Source of the DNA: Glycine soja
Lineage: Eukaryota; Streptophyta; Magnoliopsida; Fabales; Fabaceae
Assembly: GCF_004193775.1 (NCBI RefSeq)
Contig: NC_041010.1
Span: 44,505,562-44,569,561, forward strand
DNA length: 64,000 nt
Direction of reading: 5' to 3'
Under the pieces are notes generated by a model. That model did not search any database and was not told the origin of the DNA. It worked only from the letters and a program-made list of their open reading frames with translations. Numbering within the stretch: position 1 is the stretch's first letter; the number at the start of each line of letters is the position of its first letter. Positions 10,990 through 23,800 of this stretch are shown piece by piece. Position numbers and translations under genes: made by a program.

Positions 10990-11490
10990 CACTTATTCAT
11001 CTTAAAAATCCAGAGGCCATCCGTGGAGAATCCAGAGCACTTATCCAGCTTGAGTGCTTGAAGTATGTGTCCATGCGAACGAGCTAGAACTTGAAGATCT
11101 AAATCCCTTACAATCATATGCCGAAAGTGAAGCGACTTCAAGCAATCGAAGTACTGAGAGATCTATCTAACCCAAGGTGTGATGAAACCTCCCCAACCCT
11201 CCAGTATTAGGTTGAACATCGCTACCTGTGGCTTTCCCTTCAGCTTTAGCAACTCGAGGTGCAGGAACCGTCGCCTTAACCTGTCCTATGTGGTGGTGTA
11301 ATACAATGCGATTGTCAAGTGCTTACGTGTGAGCGAGTCAAGCTCGTACAACCGACGACACACCTGCGACACGATGTCGCGGTCCTTGGAGTCGTGTATG
11401 TACAACATCACACAATCCAACACCACATTCGATAACCTTGTCACCATCTGCTTCACGTCCCAATCCTTCATAAACGCCAAAAACATGTGA
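10990..11490 (-). pseudogene. COI1-like F-box/LRR fragment (dead)
   Basis: On the minus strand from about 11450: VLDCVMLYIHDSKDRDIVSQ, then VCRRLYELDSLTRKHLTIAL, then LRRRFLHLELLKLKGKPQVA, then SLHFRHMIVRDLDLQVLARS and LKLDKCSGFSTDGL. This is the N-terminal F-box and first LRRs of CORONATINE INSENSITIVE 1, the jasmonate receptor subunit of SCF-COI1. All parts are in one frame, but two TAG codons interrupt it (about 11283-11285 and 11165-11167). Similarity stops near 11005, immediately beside the Athila-like LTR end. Only about 150 of roughly 590 residues remain. Upstream (11500-11735) the minus strand is CT-rich and could be the captured 5' leader. Confidence 0.8.
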
Positions 11491-11739
11491 AAAGCAACAC
11501 CACCAACTTGGTTTCAGAATAACAAGGAAGATTCAAAGCGCATTGAACGAAGATGTGAGGAATTTCCAAGAGGAGGAATTTCGCACTAAAGAAGAGCCAA
11601 TCGGTGGGGAACAAACCGTCGAGCCGACCATCAACGATGTAAGCAAAGTTTGGGAGGCTGAGGATTTGGGAAGGGGGAGAGAAATTGAAACCCTAGTGCA
11701 AGAGAGTGAGAGGGAGAGTGAAGCACAAGAGTAATTTAA

Positions 11740-11942
11740 AAATTAAAAATATATTCACTTCTAAGACATTTTAAAACCATCTTAGAATGTCAGTCTTTTA
11801 AGATGATTTTCGTAAAAAAATCGTCTTCGTTAAAAAATCTTGTATCTACGAAATTATCATTGTCTTCTATAATAAGACGGTTCTTGAAAAAATTATCACC
11901 GTCTTTGCTTCGCCATCGTAAAAAATGTTTTTTCCAGTGGTA
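11740..11942 (-). mobile_element. CACTA (En/Spm) transposon terminus
   Basis: Read on the minus strand from 11939 inward, the sequence starts CACTGGAAAAAACATTTTTT, then gives ACGATGGCGAAGCAAAGACG and repeated AAGACGGT/AAGACGAT units. The CACT(G/A)..AAAAA terminus with short subterminal repeats is characteristic of plant CACTA elements. A near-palindrome TTCTAAGACATTTTAAAACC / ATCTTAGAA lies at 11759-11787. The opposite terminus was not found to the left, and no transposase is present, so this is an end fragment or a truncated non-autonomous copy. Confidence 0.6.
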
Positions 11943-12028
11943 CTTGCTCAACTGCCTTTCAAAGGCATATGCCAGTAGTATATATTGTATTTTAAGAAAA
12001 TTATAATTATAATTAATTATTATAATAG

Positions 12029-12031
<3 letters not shown>

Positions 12032-12103
<72 letters not shown>
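12032..12103. repeat. (AT)n microsatellite
   Basis: About 72 bp of AT dinucleotides. Confidence 0.97.
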
Positions 12104-12107
<4 letters not shown>

Positions 12108-12218
12108 TTTACTACTTGTATGTAAGTTCCTTTTGAATGAATTAATAGTTATGTTTTAATTGTCGAATTATTCTTAAAGCGCAATACCCTTCATCAGTTC
12201 CGCTAGTATACCTAACAA

Positions 12219-12237
12219 GGGGGGGGGGGGGGGGGGG
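12219..12237 (+). repeat. Poly-G run (19 G)
   Basis: Nineteen consecutive G residues in otherwise A/T-rich DNA. Length is probably polymorphic or subject to assembly error. Confidence 0.97.
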
Positions 12238-13550
12238 TTAATTCACAACATATAATCTGATTTCGTATTATTGTCAAACTAGATAAAGTCTTTTTCAATG
12301 AAACATCCTTTTCTGTACCTAATATTCGTATTATAAATTTTATTCTAAAAGCTAATTCCATGAAAGAGGAGGCTTCTATTGTGTCCCACTCTACGCGAAG
12401 CTTAATCCTTACGACCAATGGCATAAAGAAGCCTTCATTTACAAACATTTAACAAATTGTTTTCCAAAAGAAATGGTCCCCATATATAAACTTTTTTCAC
12501 AAAAACTAAAAGTACAACTTTTTATATGTGAGAACTTTATGCCTTTTAGTTTTCATTAAGCTTTATATATAATTCATGTAAGTTCGCGTTCAGATCAAAA
12601 TAGGATTAAGCACTAGATAGTGACCCAAAAGAAAAGGGTATCTTAGACAAAAATCATTTGCATTGCATTGACAACAAACACGCACATATGGTGATTGGCA
12701 AGTGACAAGTGACACTCCTTTTATATGATTTTGGGTTTATATATTTACATGATAAAGAATATTTTTGGATTAAATTCTTAAATTAGTTTTTGAGATTGTA
12801 TAAAAGCCAAACATCTTAGTCCTTGAGATTCTAAAAATTCTCCATTAGTCATTAAATTTACAAAAAAAAAAAATCGTTTTATTGCTTTTTTATTTTATTT
12901 TCCACTATCATGCATCTGTATAAAAAGGACTACAGTAAATAAAGTTTTATAATATTAAAGATTAATCTAATTTTGTTAAATCTTATAAATTAAAATGCTT
13001 GACTTATACAATTTTGAGGAATAATTTAAAATTTATTCATTATTTTTATTTAGTTTTTTGTTTTATGATTTTTAGATTCTCCATTCCTTTGGTTTCATCC
13101 TAAACATTTCCATTTTTCAGTTTTAATCGGTAGAATTTATATTGAAATGAAAATTGAATCAACCGATGGTATTGAATAATATCACAAAATATTATTTTAT
13201 TTTTAATGATGTTTTTAAATTATGATGTTACTATACCAAAACTTAATTTATCACAAAATGATCTATTTAAATATTTTTAGAAGACCTAAAGACCCAATTA
13301 AAGCTAAATATAAGAATGAAACTTTTTTCCAATGCATTAGAGTTGGGTCTAGTGATGGGAATTTTGATCACTTGCATGAAGTCCTAGGTTAACTTAAATT
13401 CCATTGTCATAGTATAAAAAGAAAATGAAACTTTTTCTTACTAAATATTAGAAAGAAAAAAAACATTTTGAGATGCTAGCTAGCTAGTGTGTGTTTTTAT
13501 CACATAGATGCTTGCTAGTGCCTATATATGTCTTGTGATTTTAATTAACT

Positions 13551-13553
<3 letters not shown>
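12238..13553. other. Intergenic DNA with a foldback at 12772-13032
   Basis: No gene supported. The first 200 bases are less repetitive and carry a 78-codon minus-strand frame (MPLVVRIKLRVEWDTIEASS...) of unknown origin. At 12772-13032 the two ends (AAATTAGTTTTTGAGATTGT and the reverse complement of AATTTTGAGGAATAATTTAA) are imperfect inverted repeats, which suggests an old MITE. The remainder is A/T-rich. Confidence 0.4.

Positions 13554-13633
<80 letters not shown>
13554..13633. repeat. (AT)n microsatellite
   Basis: About 80 bp of AT dinucleotides. Confidence 0.97.
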
Positions 13634-13637
<4 letters not shown>

Positions 13638-13752
13638 TAACAAGGATTATATTGTGGGAAGTGAGTAGGCACAAACGTATCGAGTGGGTCAGGGATGGAT
13701 TTGGATTTCTCTCTTCTATTCCTTTAAAGGAGTAGGATGTAAGAGAAATGAA

Positions 13753-13756
<4 letters not shown>

Positions 13757-13797
<41 letters not shown>
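13757..13797. repeat. (AT)n microsatellite
   Basis: About 41 bp of AT dinucleotides. Confidence 0.95.
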
Positions 13798-13800
<3 letters not shown>

Positions 13801-14349
13801 TTATATGTTCTATTGAAATTTCTTTTCATATTCACAATTATAAATATTTGACAACTCATAAAAGCTTATGGTCACTGGTGGTTTGTAATTGTGACAGCGT
13901 TATATATATATTATTAATTAATCTTTTTCATGACCTAAAAAGTTGTCTAATCCCTAATCAAAATCAGTTAAAACAACTTGAAATAGAGAGGGCAAAGCAC
14001 TATGCAGTGCCATCCAATGAACCCCACCCTTATTTAAATGTGGATAGACTATAAGCATAGCATGTTTTTTTTTTTTTCGGTGTCTATGCTCACTCATCTA
14101 CTCCAAGCAATATTAAATAAATTTGAGGTTATTTTTATTCCTTTATGTGCATATTGAATGAGTGTCCAAACACGCACCATTAATATCACCAGATGATATT
14201 TTTTTATATATGACACTATGATCTAAAAGCATTCCCAACTAATTGTATTTATATAGCATTTTTAAGTGAAAGTGTTATTTAATAAAATAGAGTTTTATCA
14301 AATAATATAGTTTTCAGGTAAGACTTATTCCCTCAGGTAATGTTCGATC

Positions 14350-14352
<3 letters not shown>

Positions 14353-14413
<61 letters not shown>
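14353..14413. repeat. (AT)n microsatellite
   Basis: About 61 bp of AT dinucleotides. It is followed at 14460-14640 by two similar pyrimidine-rich segments (TTTCTTTCTTTCCTTCT ... CTAAACCAA.AACATA) about 85 bp apart. Confidence 0.95.
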
Positions 14414-14415
<2 letters not shown>

Positions 14416-14639
14416 TTTTGCTTTCTATACAACTAGATAGAAAGAGAGGAAAACTTTATAAAATCATTTTATTTTCCATTCTTTTTCTTTCTTTCCTTCT
14501 CATTTCTTTCTTTTCGTTACTAAACCAAAAACATACTAAAAACATACTGTAAATGTTTTTCTTTCTTTCCTTCTTGTTTCTTTCTTTTCTATTTTCCTTA
14601 CTAAACCAAGAACATATTATAAATATTTTTCCAACATAA

Positions 14640-15203
<564 letters not shown>

Positions 15204-15626
15204 TAAATTCAACGTTAGAAAGTATAGCACGCATTGGCGTCGTATTAAAATCATCATGAAATTGTGATCAGAATCTTGCAACTGGCATAACATCGTTATA
15301 ACAACTCAAAAAATATATATGATGTGATTATAATTATTAAATAAAAGCTCTCATTAGTTTTATTCAAAGAAAATAATTGATAATATCGCATATACACCCC
15401 CCACGAGTTAATTAGAAGCGAATCATATGTACTGAGAAATAAATAATAAATTAGAATTTGATAAGCTCTCAATTCGTCAGAATAGCCATTCAATATGTTA
15501 TAATCATGACAAGTGAGCTTTCGGAAGCTGGTATGGCCCCATGGCCATTGATTCAACATTTTTTTTTTATCATAAGGGGCCATGCATTTTATGCAGCCGA
15601 AAGGGCTACACGGTTTATATATATGA

Positions 15627-16055
15627 TTTTCTGAAATTTAGTGGTGCAGGCCTATATTATACTTTAAACCACGCAAAGCAAGAAGACATACGCGTATGGA
15701 ACAAGAAAAATGTGTTCACGACTCACGTAGACTGCAAGCATTAATAAGAAAGTGAATACCCTTTTTTTTTTAGAAATCTGGATCTTAATTATCCCAATTT
15801 TTCTATTGAGTGAAAAAGAACATTCCAACGACATTTTAAAATTTTCTGAAACGTGGTGATGCAGGCCTATATTATACTTTGACCACACGGGCAAGACGAC
15901 ATGCGAGTATGGAACAAGAAAATTGTGCTCACGTAGACTGCAAGCACTAAAAAGAAAATGAGTACTCGTTTTTTATTTTTGGTTGAGAAATCTAGACCTT
16001 AATAATCCCCATTTTACTACTGTAAGAATGAACATTTCAACCTTTTTTAAAATTT
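15627..16055. repeat. Tandem duplication, 215-bp period
   Basis: Copy 1 starts at 15627 and copy 2 at 15842. Both begin TTTTCTGAAA, then GTGGTG/GTGATG, then GCAGGCCTATATTATACTTT. Both continue through ATGGAACAAGAAAA, CTCACGTAGACTGCAAGCA, GAAATCT.GA.CTTAAT.ATCCC and GAACATT(C/T)CAAC. Divergence is modest, with small indels. No coding potential recognised. Confidence 0.85.
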
Positions 16056-19000
16056 TATATCAAAGTTATTTGAACACAATTTGAAATAAAGAAAAAATAA
16101 TAATTTTGTAAACTGTTGAAGGTGGTGATTTAGTCCGGTTAACATATAAACTGTGTAATATATAACGTGCACTTTAAATGCAAAATAGAAATGTGATTTA
16201 ACAAAATTATTTATTTTTCTCTTTTTTTTTTGTATATCATATATGTAATTGGTTAAAGCATTTGCCGATTAACTTTTGTCAAAAAAAAAAATTGAGCATT
16301 TGAAGTGAAATCGTCTTGTTTAACACATTTTTTATTCACAGTGTTAGAACCTAGCACTTTATTTTAGGAATTTGAGCTCAAATTTACTCAAACATGACAT
16401 GTTAGTATTATTTTACTTTGGTATCAGATTTTTGTGATTGTTTAATTAAGGGAAAACATCAATCGACACCAAATGTCAAATTTGTGCTCTTGCACCTTTT
16501 AATTAATTATGTCTTCTGGTAGAATTTGAAATTAAGTAATCCAATAGTTTGAATAATTTAATATCATTGTTTTGATAATATATATCATAAATTTATTATA
16601 AATTAGACATTAGATGTTATGTTATCTAGCAATAGAAAATTACTTATACTTTTAAATATTGGGAAGTATCAATTATTTTTTAATTTTTTTATTAGAAGTT
16701 TTATAAACTTAATTAACAATATAAGAACTTTCAAACTCAACAGTTAGATTGATTAATTTCAAATTTTATATATAAAAAAATATATTAGGCAGTGTAAGTA
16801 TGCAAGTTTGACACTTATAAGTGTCAAATGATCCTTTTCCTTCAATTGATATTAATATTTCAAGAATTTAACGTATGTAAAATACTAATATATAACAACT
16901 ACTTATATATCAACTCAACATGAAATTTTACATTAATGTAAACTGATACCATATACATTTTGGTTTATTAGCCAAAAATGTTTTGTTTAGGAAAAATATA
17001 ACATCAAAGAAACCAGAAAAGATTGATAGAGCATGCATGCTGGTTAGTCTTGGAAAAGTGAAGCACCCAAAAAAAGAGAGTACATGCATGTTTAATTCGC
17101 CCGCACGTAAAGTGGCTGCAACTTTTTTGGAGGCTCGGAGGATGCATGCATGTGGACCAAGCTCTTAAAATATCTGGACCCATTTATGCTGTATAATAAA
17201 CAGTTTGCTAATTGTTTAACAAAAAGCTTGATCCACCTCAGCAATGTTCATTTTTAAGCTTGTAGCAAAACTCTTTAAATTATATAGCAACTTTAATAAC
17301 ACGAGTAACGATTATTGTCGAATCTAAAGTGTATGAAGAAACTTTGTAATAAGGAAAAAATAATTTGTGAAATATTCTGACGAAATCTAGTTTTTGCTAA
17401 GGTACCTATGGATTGTGAGAAATCTATCCTTGAAAACGGGACAATATCGATCGCGATGTTCTTGACTAAGAAGAAAAGTACTTGAAGTTCAATATCTCTA
17501 AATCGAATCTAAACAAGATACTGCGTGTGTATATTGATTCTTATTATATACTTTATTTAAGTTTAAAATTAACTAAAAGAGCTTTTAAGTTAAAAATTAT
17601 AAATTGAAGAAGTAAAAAAAAATGTATAATGTTGGTGTAGCTGAAAGTTTTCTACACACACTTTTACAAACGAACTTCCCACTGCATCCATCATGCCCGG
17701 GCCATGTTTGGTAACATCCCATGTGAATGTGACTTCTGTTTTCAAAAACTTAGAGAGCATTATGGTCGACTCGACCCCAGCTTACAGAGACACATGATGC
17801 TGTCTAATGCCCTCACAAAGTTTTAGCACGTTCAAGAAATACTGAATCTGGGTAATATAAATTTTATAGCGTTTAAAGGTTTTGGAATCGTTGTCCTGCA
17901 AATTTAAAAATTTCACGAATTCACTACTACTATATTTGATGGAAAAAGAGTCTGATTATCTATCTTTAAGATTTGTTTGATTTTTAATAATATTTAAACC
18001 CCATTAGAGGATATTCTCTTGTTCTAGAGGAAAAAAGAAACTAAGGAACTATATGTCGGCTGATAAAAAAAAACATAAGGAACTATATGTCAGAATAATC
18101 ACCAACCAACCTCCAACATAATTTTTTCCTTATTTTAATTAAAGGCACAAAATCACTTAAGACAATTAAACCTTAACTAGAGTTCCAAAATGTATGTGAA
18201 AACTATCATAATATCTACTATCAACTAATAATAGTCATGATGATATATACTACAGTAAAGTAATTACAAGTTCAATTTTTTTAATTAATTAATAAAAATA
18301 ATATATAACAAGTCTAGTATTTAAACTTTATTTACAATGTTAGGTGCGCATACTAATACCAACTAATTATAAGTTTTGTTGCATTTTATAATATAATAGC
18401 CCAAAATACTAGCCTTTTAATGGTTCAATTAAGTAGACTAGAGCTACGTTGTTGTTATTTGCAACTAGACTAGATTCATACGAATCTCAACAAATAATTT
18501 CGGTATAACTTCTTTAACTTTTTTTTAAACTCGACTCATAATATTAATAAATTACCATACCAATAAATTATGCTCAGCTTATTAGTTGTCCTCCTTGGAT
18601 ATATATTAGAATTCATAAAATATTTAGTATTTACAAATATACAATTGTAACAAAAACAGTTTTCACATATACAAAAAATTTGTTGAAAGCAAAAAACTCA
18701 GTCAAATGAATAACCTAACACTGTGTATGCTCTCCCATCGAATGAAATAGAGCAAGAGGGGGTGAGTCGGAAAGAAAAAGAAAGCAACTAAACAAAGTTT
18801 CTTTTTCTCTCACTGAATATCGCTTGTAAGATTATTAAAGAAATGAAATGAAGTTTCATTATATTTTTTTTACTGCAGTTTCATTATATTTATGTTCTGC
18901 TCCATTCTATCCTAAATTTGGGACAAATATATATAATTTAGTTCTGCAAGAGAAAATGATGAGAATGATTTTGTTTGTGTTATGTTTTTTTTGTGTGTGT

Positions 19001-20350
19001 TATATGTTTCTTCCTCATTAATTTTTAAATTCCCAAACAAGGGAATGCATTCACCCTACCCACGTGATTTTCTTTTAGAATAATAAAAATAAAAAGTTTG
19101 GTTTGATAAATTGACGTGACTCAATACGTTTTTTGTGATTTATGTAAAAAAAATTTTTAATCATGTATGAGGGTGGTTTAAGTAGCCTAAAACCTGATTT
19201 GGGTTGTAAGTCAACGTGTGTGCTATTTTGAAGATCAAACTTAATTTTTGTTGTCTACGTTCAACTAGCCAGTTTGAAGAATGTTGTAAAAAAAAAAAAA
19301 AGCTTCAAAAAAAGAAAAAAAAACATAATTTAATTAATCATTAATCCATTTAATTCACTTCACGTGATGGTCATGTATGAGAGCGAGATAGAACTTTAAA
19401 CCCACAACTGCATTTTACAAAGATTTTATGAGTGTCTTTGGAATTGCATCTCTACCTTTAAATTAAATAAGCAAATTCACTAAAAGCTACAAGTGATAAC
19501 ATTAAAATTACACTTGATACGCATTTCTTCGTATACTTTTGAACATTTATATTCAACTAGTCTTAATATAAATATCATTTAATAATAAAATAATCATTAA
19601 ATATAGTGTGTCAAAGCATATTTTCCGAACATTTTTCATGAATATTAACAAGTTGACCCATTCTTTAATACATTTTATTAAAACTCATTAAAATTACAAA
19701 GTTATGAATAGAAACACTCATTAAATAAATTGAACCGAAACTTGTACAATTTTATAATTTCTTAATATATAAAAATTATAATTTCTAATAAATTTAATTA
19801 ATAATAAAAAATTGATTTAAAAAAATATGTTAAAAAGTATGTTATTAAAAAATTATATACCAATACTAATGAAAACAAGTAATAATGATTTGTTTCCATT
19901 AATTAATATCTTGATAAACAAAATAAATATTTTTTATAAATTATTGAAATTTATTTAAGAGATTAATTTTTTATCACATTTTTTTATATAAAATCTCTAA
20001 TCTTATGATAATAATGTCACACCATATTAATAAAGTATTGTGTTGTGTGTCTAATTTCATGATTTCTTTTTTATATTAAAAGTGAAAGCAGGAAATGAAA
20101 TGAGAAAGAGTTTCGTGTGTTTTTTTAGCATGGTTAAAGATTGAGTGTTTTTTAATCCATAGAATTTTATACACAAATTGAGTAGGAATTAAATAGATAA
20201 TTTTTATCAAGTGAATGCAAAAGAGGTAAATTGTCTAACTACATGAAAAAAATTAAATAATAATAGTAATAATTATCTTTAAATTGAATAAAGTAAAATA
20301 AAATAAATGCCAGCATATGTAAAGTGTAAACGAGAGAGCCAACCGCAGTC
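16056..20350. other. AT-rich intergenic region upstream of the ELMO-domain gene
   Basis: About 4.3 kb with no supported gene, RNA or large repeat. It has poly-A/T runs and a short palindromic GCATGCATGC patch near 17030. The last 100 bases (20300-20400) lead into the CT-rich leader of the next gene and are the likely promoter region; no certain TATA box was identified. Confidence 0.55.
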
Positions 20351-20419
20351 CTGTCTGTCTTCCCAAAGGTTGAGAGGGTGAAGGAAGGATGCGTTAAACG
20401 TGCGTTCTAGAGAGAGAAA

Positions 20420-20808
20420 ATAAAACAAACAAGTCATTCTCTCTCTATTCTCTTCTGTAACTCTCTTTCTGCTCTCAGATCTTGCAAAACCCCTTTTCTT
20501 CATTACTAAATCCCTTATTCTCTTCTCTTAAAGATTCTTTTCTCTTTCTTTCTCACTTCTTTTTCTTTCCTTTTTCCGTTTGTTTCCCGGGAAAATCTCC
20601 AACCGCAACCTCTTCTTCGATCTTTCCCGCTCCCTCCAATCGCTTCTTGCTCCGTTTTTCCCCTCCCGCATTTCACCTCACTCGCATTTTCCGCCTCGTA
20701 CGGCATCGCTGTCCACAGTGCAATTATTTTCCGGGAAAGTGGGGGGTTTTCCTGGAAAACAGAGCATTCTCCCGATGACAATACCGTTGCTGTGAAAAGG
20801 TGAAGAAA
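20420..20808 (+). promoter_or_regulatory. Probable 5' leader of the ELMO-domain gene with uORFs
   Basis: A pyrimidine-rich stretch (CTCTCTCTATTCTCTTCTGT, 20440-20460; further CTTTCT runs to 20580) precedes the start codon. If transcription begins before 20482, the leader holds two overlapping uORFs: ATG 20482 to stop 20778, and ATG 20580 to stop 20795. Both end before the main ATG at 20809. The transcription start is not determinable here. Confidence 0.45.
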
Positions 20809-23800
20809 ATGGATGATAGAGGCGGTTCCTTCGTCGCTGTGAGAAGAATTTCGCAGGGTCTTGATCGAAGCAACACGTGCCATTCAAGTTCCGGTAAAAA
20901 AATTTCACTCGTGATTTTCGCGTTTTTTCAATGTTTGATTCATTCTCTATTCTCTCTCTCTCTCTCTTCCTCTCTCTCTCTCTCTCTCTCTTACTCTCGT
21001 AATAGTCTTTGAATCGAGATTGAACTCGGGTTTTTCACTTGCGTGATGTTTGCGGATGTTCAAAATTGCGTTGGTGGGTGAATTACCGAATTCACTATTC
21101 ATTCATACAGCTACTACTTTTTAGTAAATTTTAATTAATTTTTTTTTTTTTAATTTTGATTGGTTTGAGACTTTGAGTTGAGCTTGGTAGAGATCTCTAT
21201 GGAGCTCAGTTTACTATGAAAAGGTGTTAGTTAATCTTATCTTAGCGTTAAAAGTTGTTTAATGTGGTTAATTTATAGGTTCGACCTGTGATGGTGTTAT
21301 ATCATAGATCTAGCATTCGTGAAATGCATTATTAGTGTTTATGTATATTGGAAAATGCAGATACTGTTGTATTTCTTTCTTTTCATTTTAGCGTGAAGCT
21401 GAGTACTACTGTTTAGTTGCAGAAATAGTGGGAAATTATGAATAAAGCAAGCTTGGTGGGTGACACTATGATTGAAACTGAGCAAGTGGCTACCATAATG
21501 ATTAAAGCAAAGACCACTCTTCCCTCGGGTTATATTTGGTTGCTTGGCTTTGTCCTTTTTTCCTTGTCCTCAGCCTAGACAATAATATGAGTAGCAGAAA
21601 ACAAAATACTTGTTTGAGGGATTCCTCGGTTCGAAAAGTGATAGAAAAGGAAACGGGGAAGGGATAGGCAATATTTTGTGGTTAGGATAAGGTGGGAGGT
21701 TGTAGAAAGCATAGGTGAACAAGAGCTGTGGTGTGCTGAGGAATAATTAATTACTTATAAAACACATGATTGATTTCTGTCGAACAGATTTATTGTAGAT
21801 TTGTGACACAAAAATTGGAAGCTCGATCTTCATTTATGGGCAATTTTATTTTGTTACAGCTGAGTTTGTGACAGGATCAACAGCATGGCTTGGCAGAGGT
21901 CTGTCCTGTGTCTGTGCACAGAGAAGAGAAAGTGATGCCCGACCCTCTTTTGATTTAACTCCAGCCCAGGTAATGCTTTTTTTGTGATTTAATTACCGAA
22001 GCAGTAATTTGATACTCATTAAGTAATTCTGTTAATTTTTCTCTTGGGCATCTTCCTGCAAAAAAATAAATAAATAAATTTTTTAATGTGACTTTGTTGA
22101 TGTTCTTTTAATGAGATAAGCTTCTTTTGAACTATTTGGAACAACCAAAGCCTTTTCAGAATTTCATGCAATAAGAACATTGAGCTATAAATTCTTATTG
22201 AAATTTGAAACATCTACCCTTTTACCAAATAAAAAAGAATAAAATTCAATTGTATTTGGGGCTATGTGTTTTGTTTTGTTTATTGTTTCTGGAAATTACA
22301 CTCATTTTGAAAAAATTGTAACGTACAAAATTTATAGCTTGCTCTGAACTTGTAGCAGCTACTTTGGCACCCATGTTTCACATGCTTGGTTTTTTTGTTT
22401 TTTGTTTGCTTGTGCTGTATACCTTGTGAGATCAAAATAACATGTCACTCTCTACTTATTCTTTCTATTATTAAATATTGTTTATAATTATGGCACGAGA
22501 AATTCTTAGTGCTGAATCTTCAATTCGCAGGAGGAGTGCTTGCAGAGACTACAAAATCGCATTGATATTCCATACGATGGTTCTGTCCCTGAGCACCAGG
22601 TACCCCTTCTATTGATATTTTTCAAGTTGTTGTGAGTGATATGGCAATAACTATGAAGTCCATCAAAGATTTTAAGCCATGTACACATTACTTTATGTAC
22701 TGCCTTTGTCTTACCATATGTGCAATCTTTTGTCTCTCAAGAATGTAATTTAATTTGTTTTTGATGCATTGTCTTAGGATGCCCTAAGAGATTTATGGAA
22801 TGCAGCATTTCCCGAAGAAGAACTCCATGGTTTGATTTCTGAGCAGTGGAAGGACATGGGCTGGCAAGGGAAGGATCCATCAACAGATTTTAGGTAGATA
22901 TTATTCTAGATGTTTTAATCTCTATTCATATTCTTTCTTCAGTCAAACTACTTGTTTTTAATAATTTCTATTTGTATTTATTTGGTAGGGGTGGTGGTTT
23001 CATATCATTGGAGAATTTGTTGTTTTTTGCTAGGAATTTCCCGGTATGATCTCTTTCTATTTTTGTTCACACTTTTTTCAATATTGTAAAAAATATTTTA
23101 GAGCCTTATTTTTTTACTTGACCAAAATCAATGCGTAGACTTAGATTGTTATAAATAAAGCTTATTTGATCACCGGAAGGAATTAACAATTCAATCATAT
23201 TAGGATTTCACCCAAAAGAAATGCCATTTGTGTTTCTAATTGTAAATAGTTATAGGACTATTCTGTAGATAAATATTCTGTTCTTGGATATTTATCTGTT
23301 TGAAGAATGAGTACTTCCTCTTTCTAAATTTGAAAATGAGGGATTGTCATCTTTTTCTTTCTTGGTTCTTGGATAAATATTTTTTTCTTTCTTCCTCTTA
23401 TCCCTTGTTTCCTTGTATATTTTTACTTTCTTGGTGTTAAATAAGCATAGACTACAGGTCATATTTGTTATGAATGGTTGCCAATTTTGTTTTAGGAATA
23501 TTATGTATCACACATGTCACTATGATCTTTCAGGTTTTACCAGACACATTTTTGCATTTCTTTTAGACCCTAATTCCCTGAGGGTTTCTCTTTGTTAATC
23601 TAGTCTTGGTTCAAGCCTCCAAGAATGGTCAACCTAAATTTAAATCAGTCTTTGCTATTCATTTATCCTAATCATAAAGCTTGAACTTTTCATTTTGTAG
23701 AAATCCTTTCAAGATCTTTTACGGAAGCAGGAAGGAGATCGGTCAGTGTGGGAATATCCATTTGCTGTTGCTGGTGTTAACATCACATTCATGCTTATTC

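Noticed and set aside
11543..11734. 63-codon plus-strand frame (MNEDVRNFQEEEF...)
   Set aside because: It is the complement of a CT-rich stretch that looks like the leader of the COI1 fragment on the other strand.
13508..13735. Frames rich in Ile-Tyr repeats (also at 5111-5302 and 14340-14552)
   Set aside because: Translations of (AT)n microsatellites.
20515..20883. 122-codon minus-strand frame
   Set aside because: Antisense to the CT-rich leader and exon 1 of the ELMO-domain gene; low-complexity Lys/Arg/Glu text.
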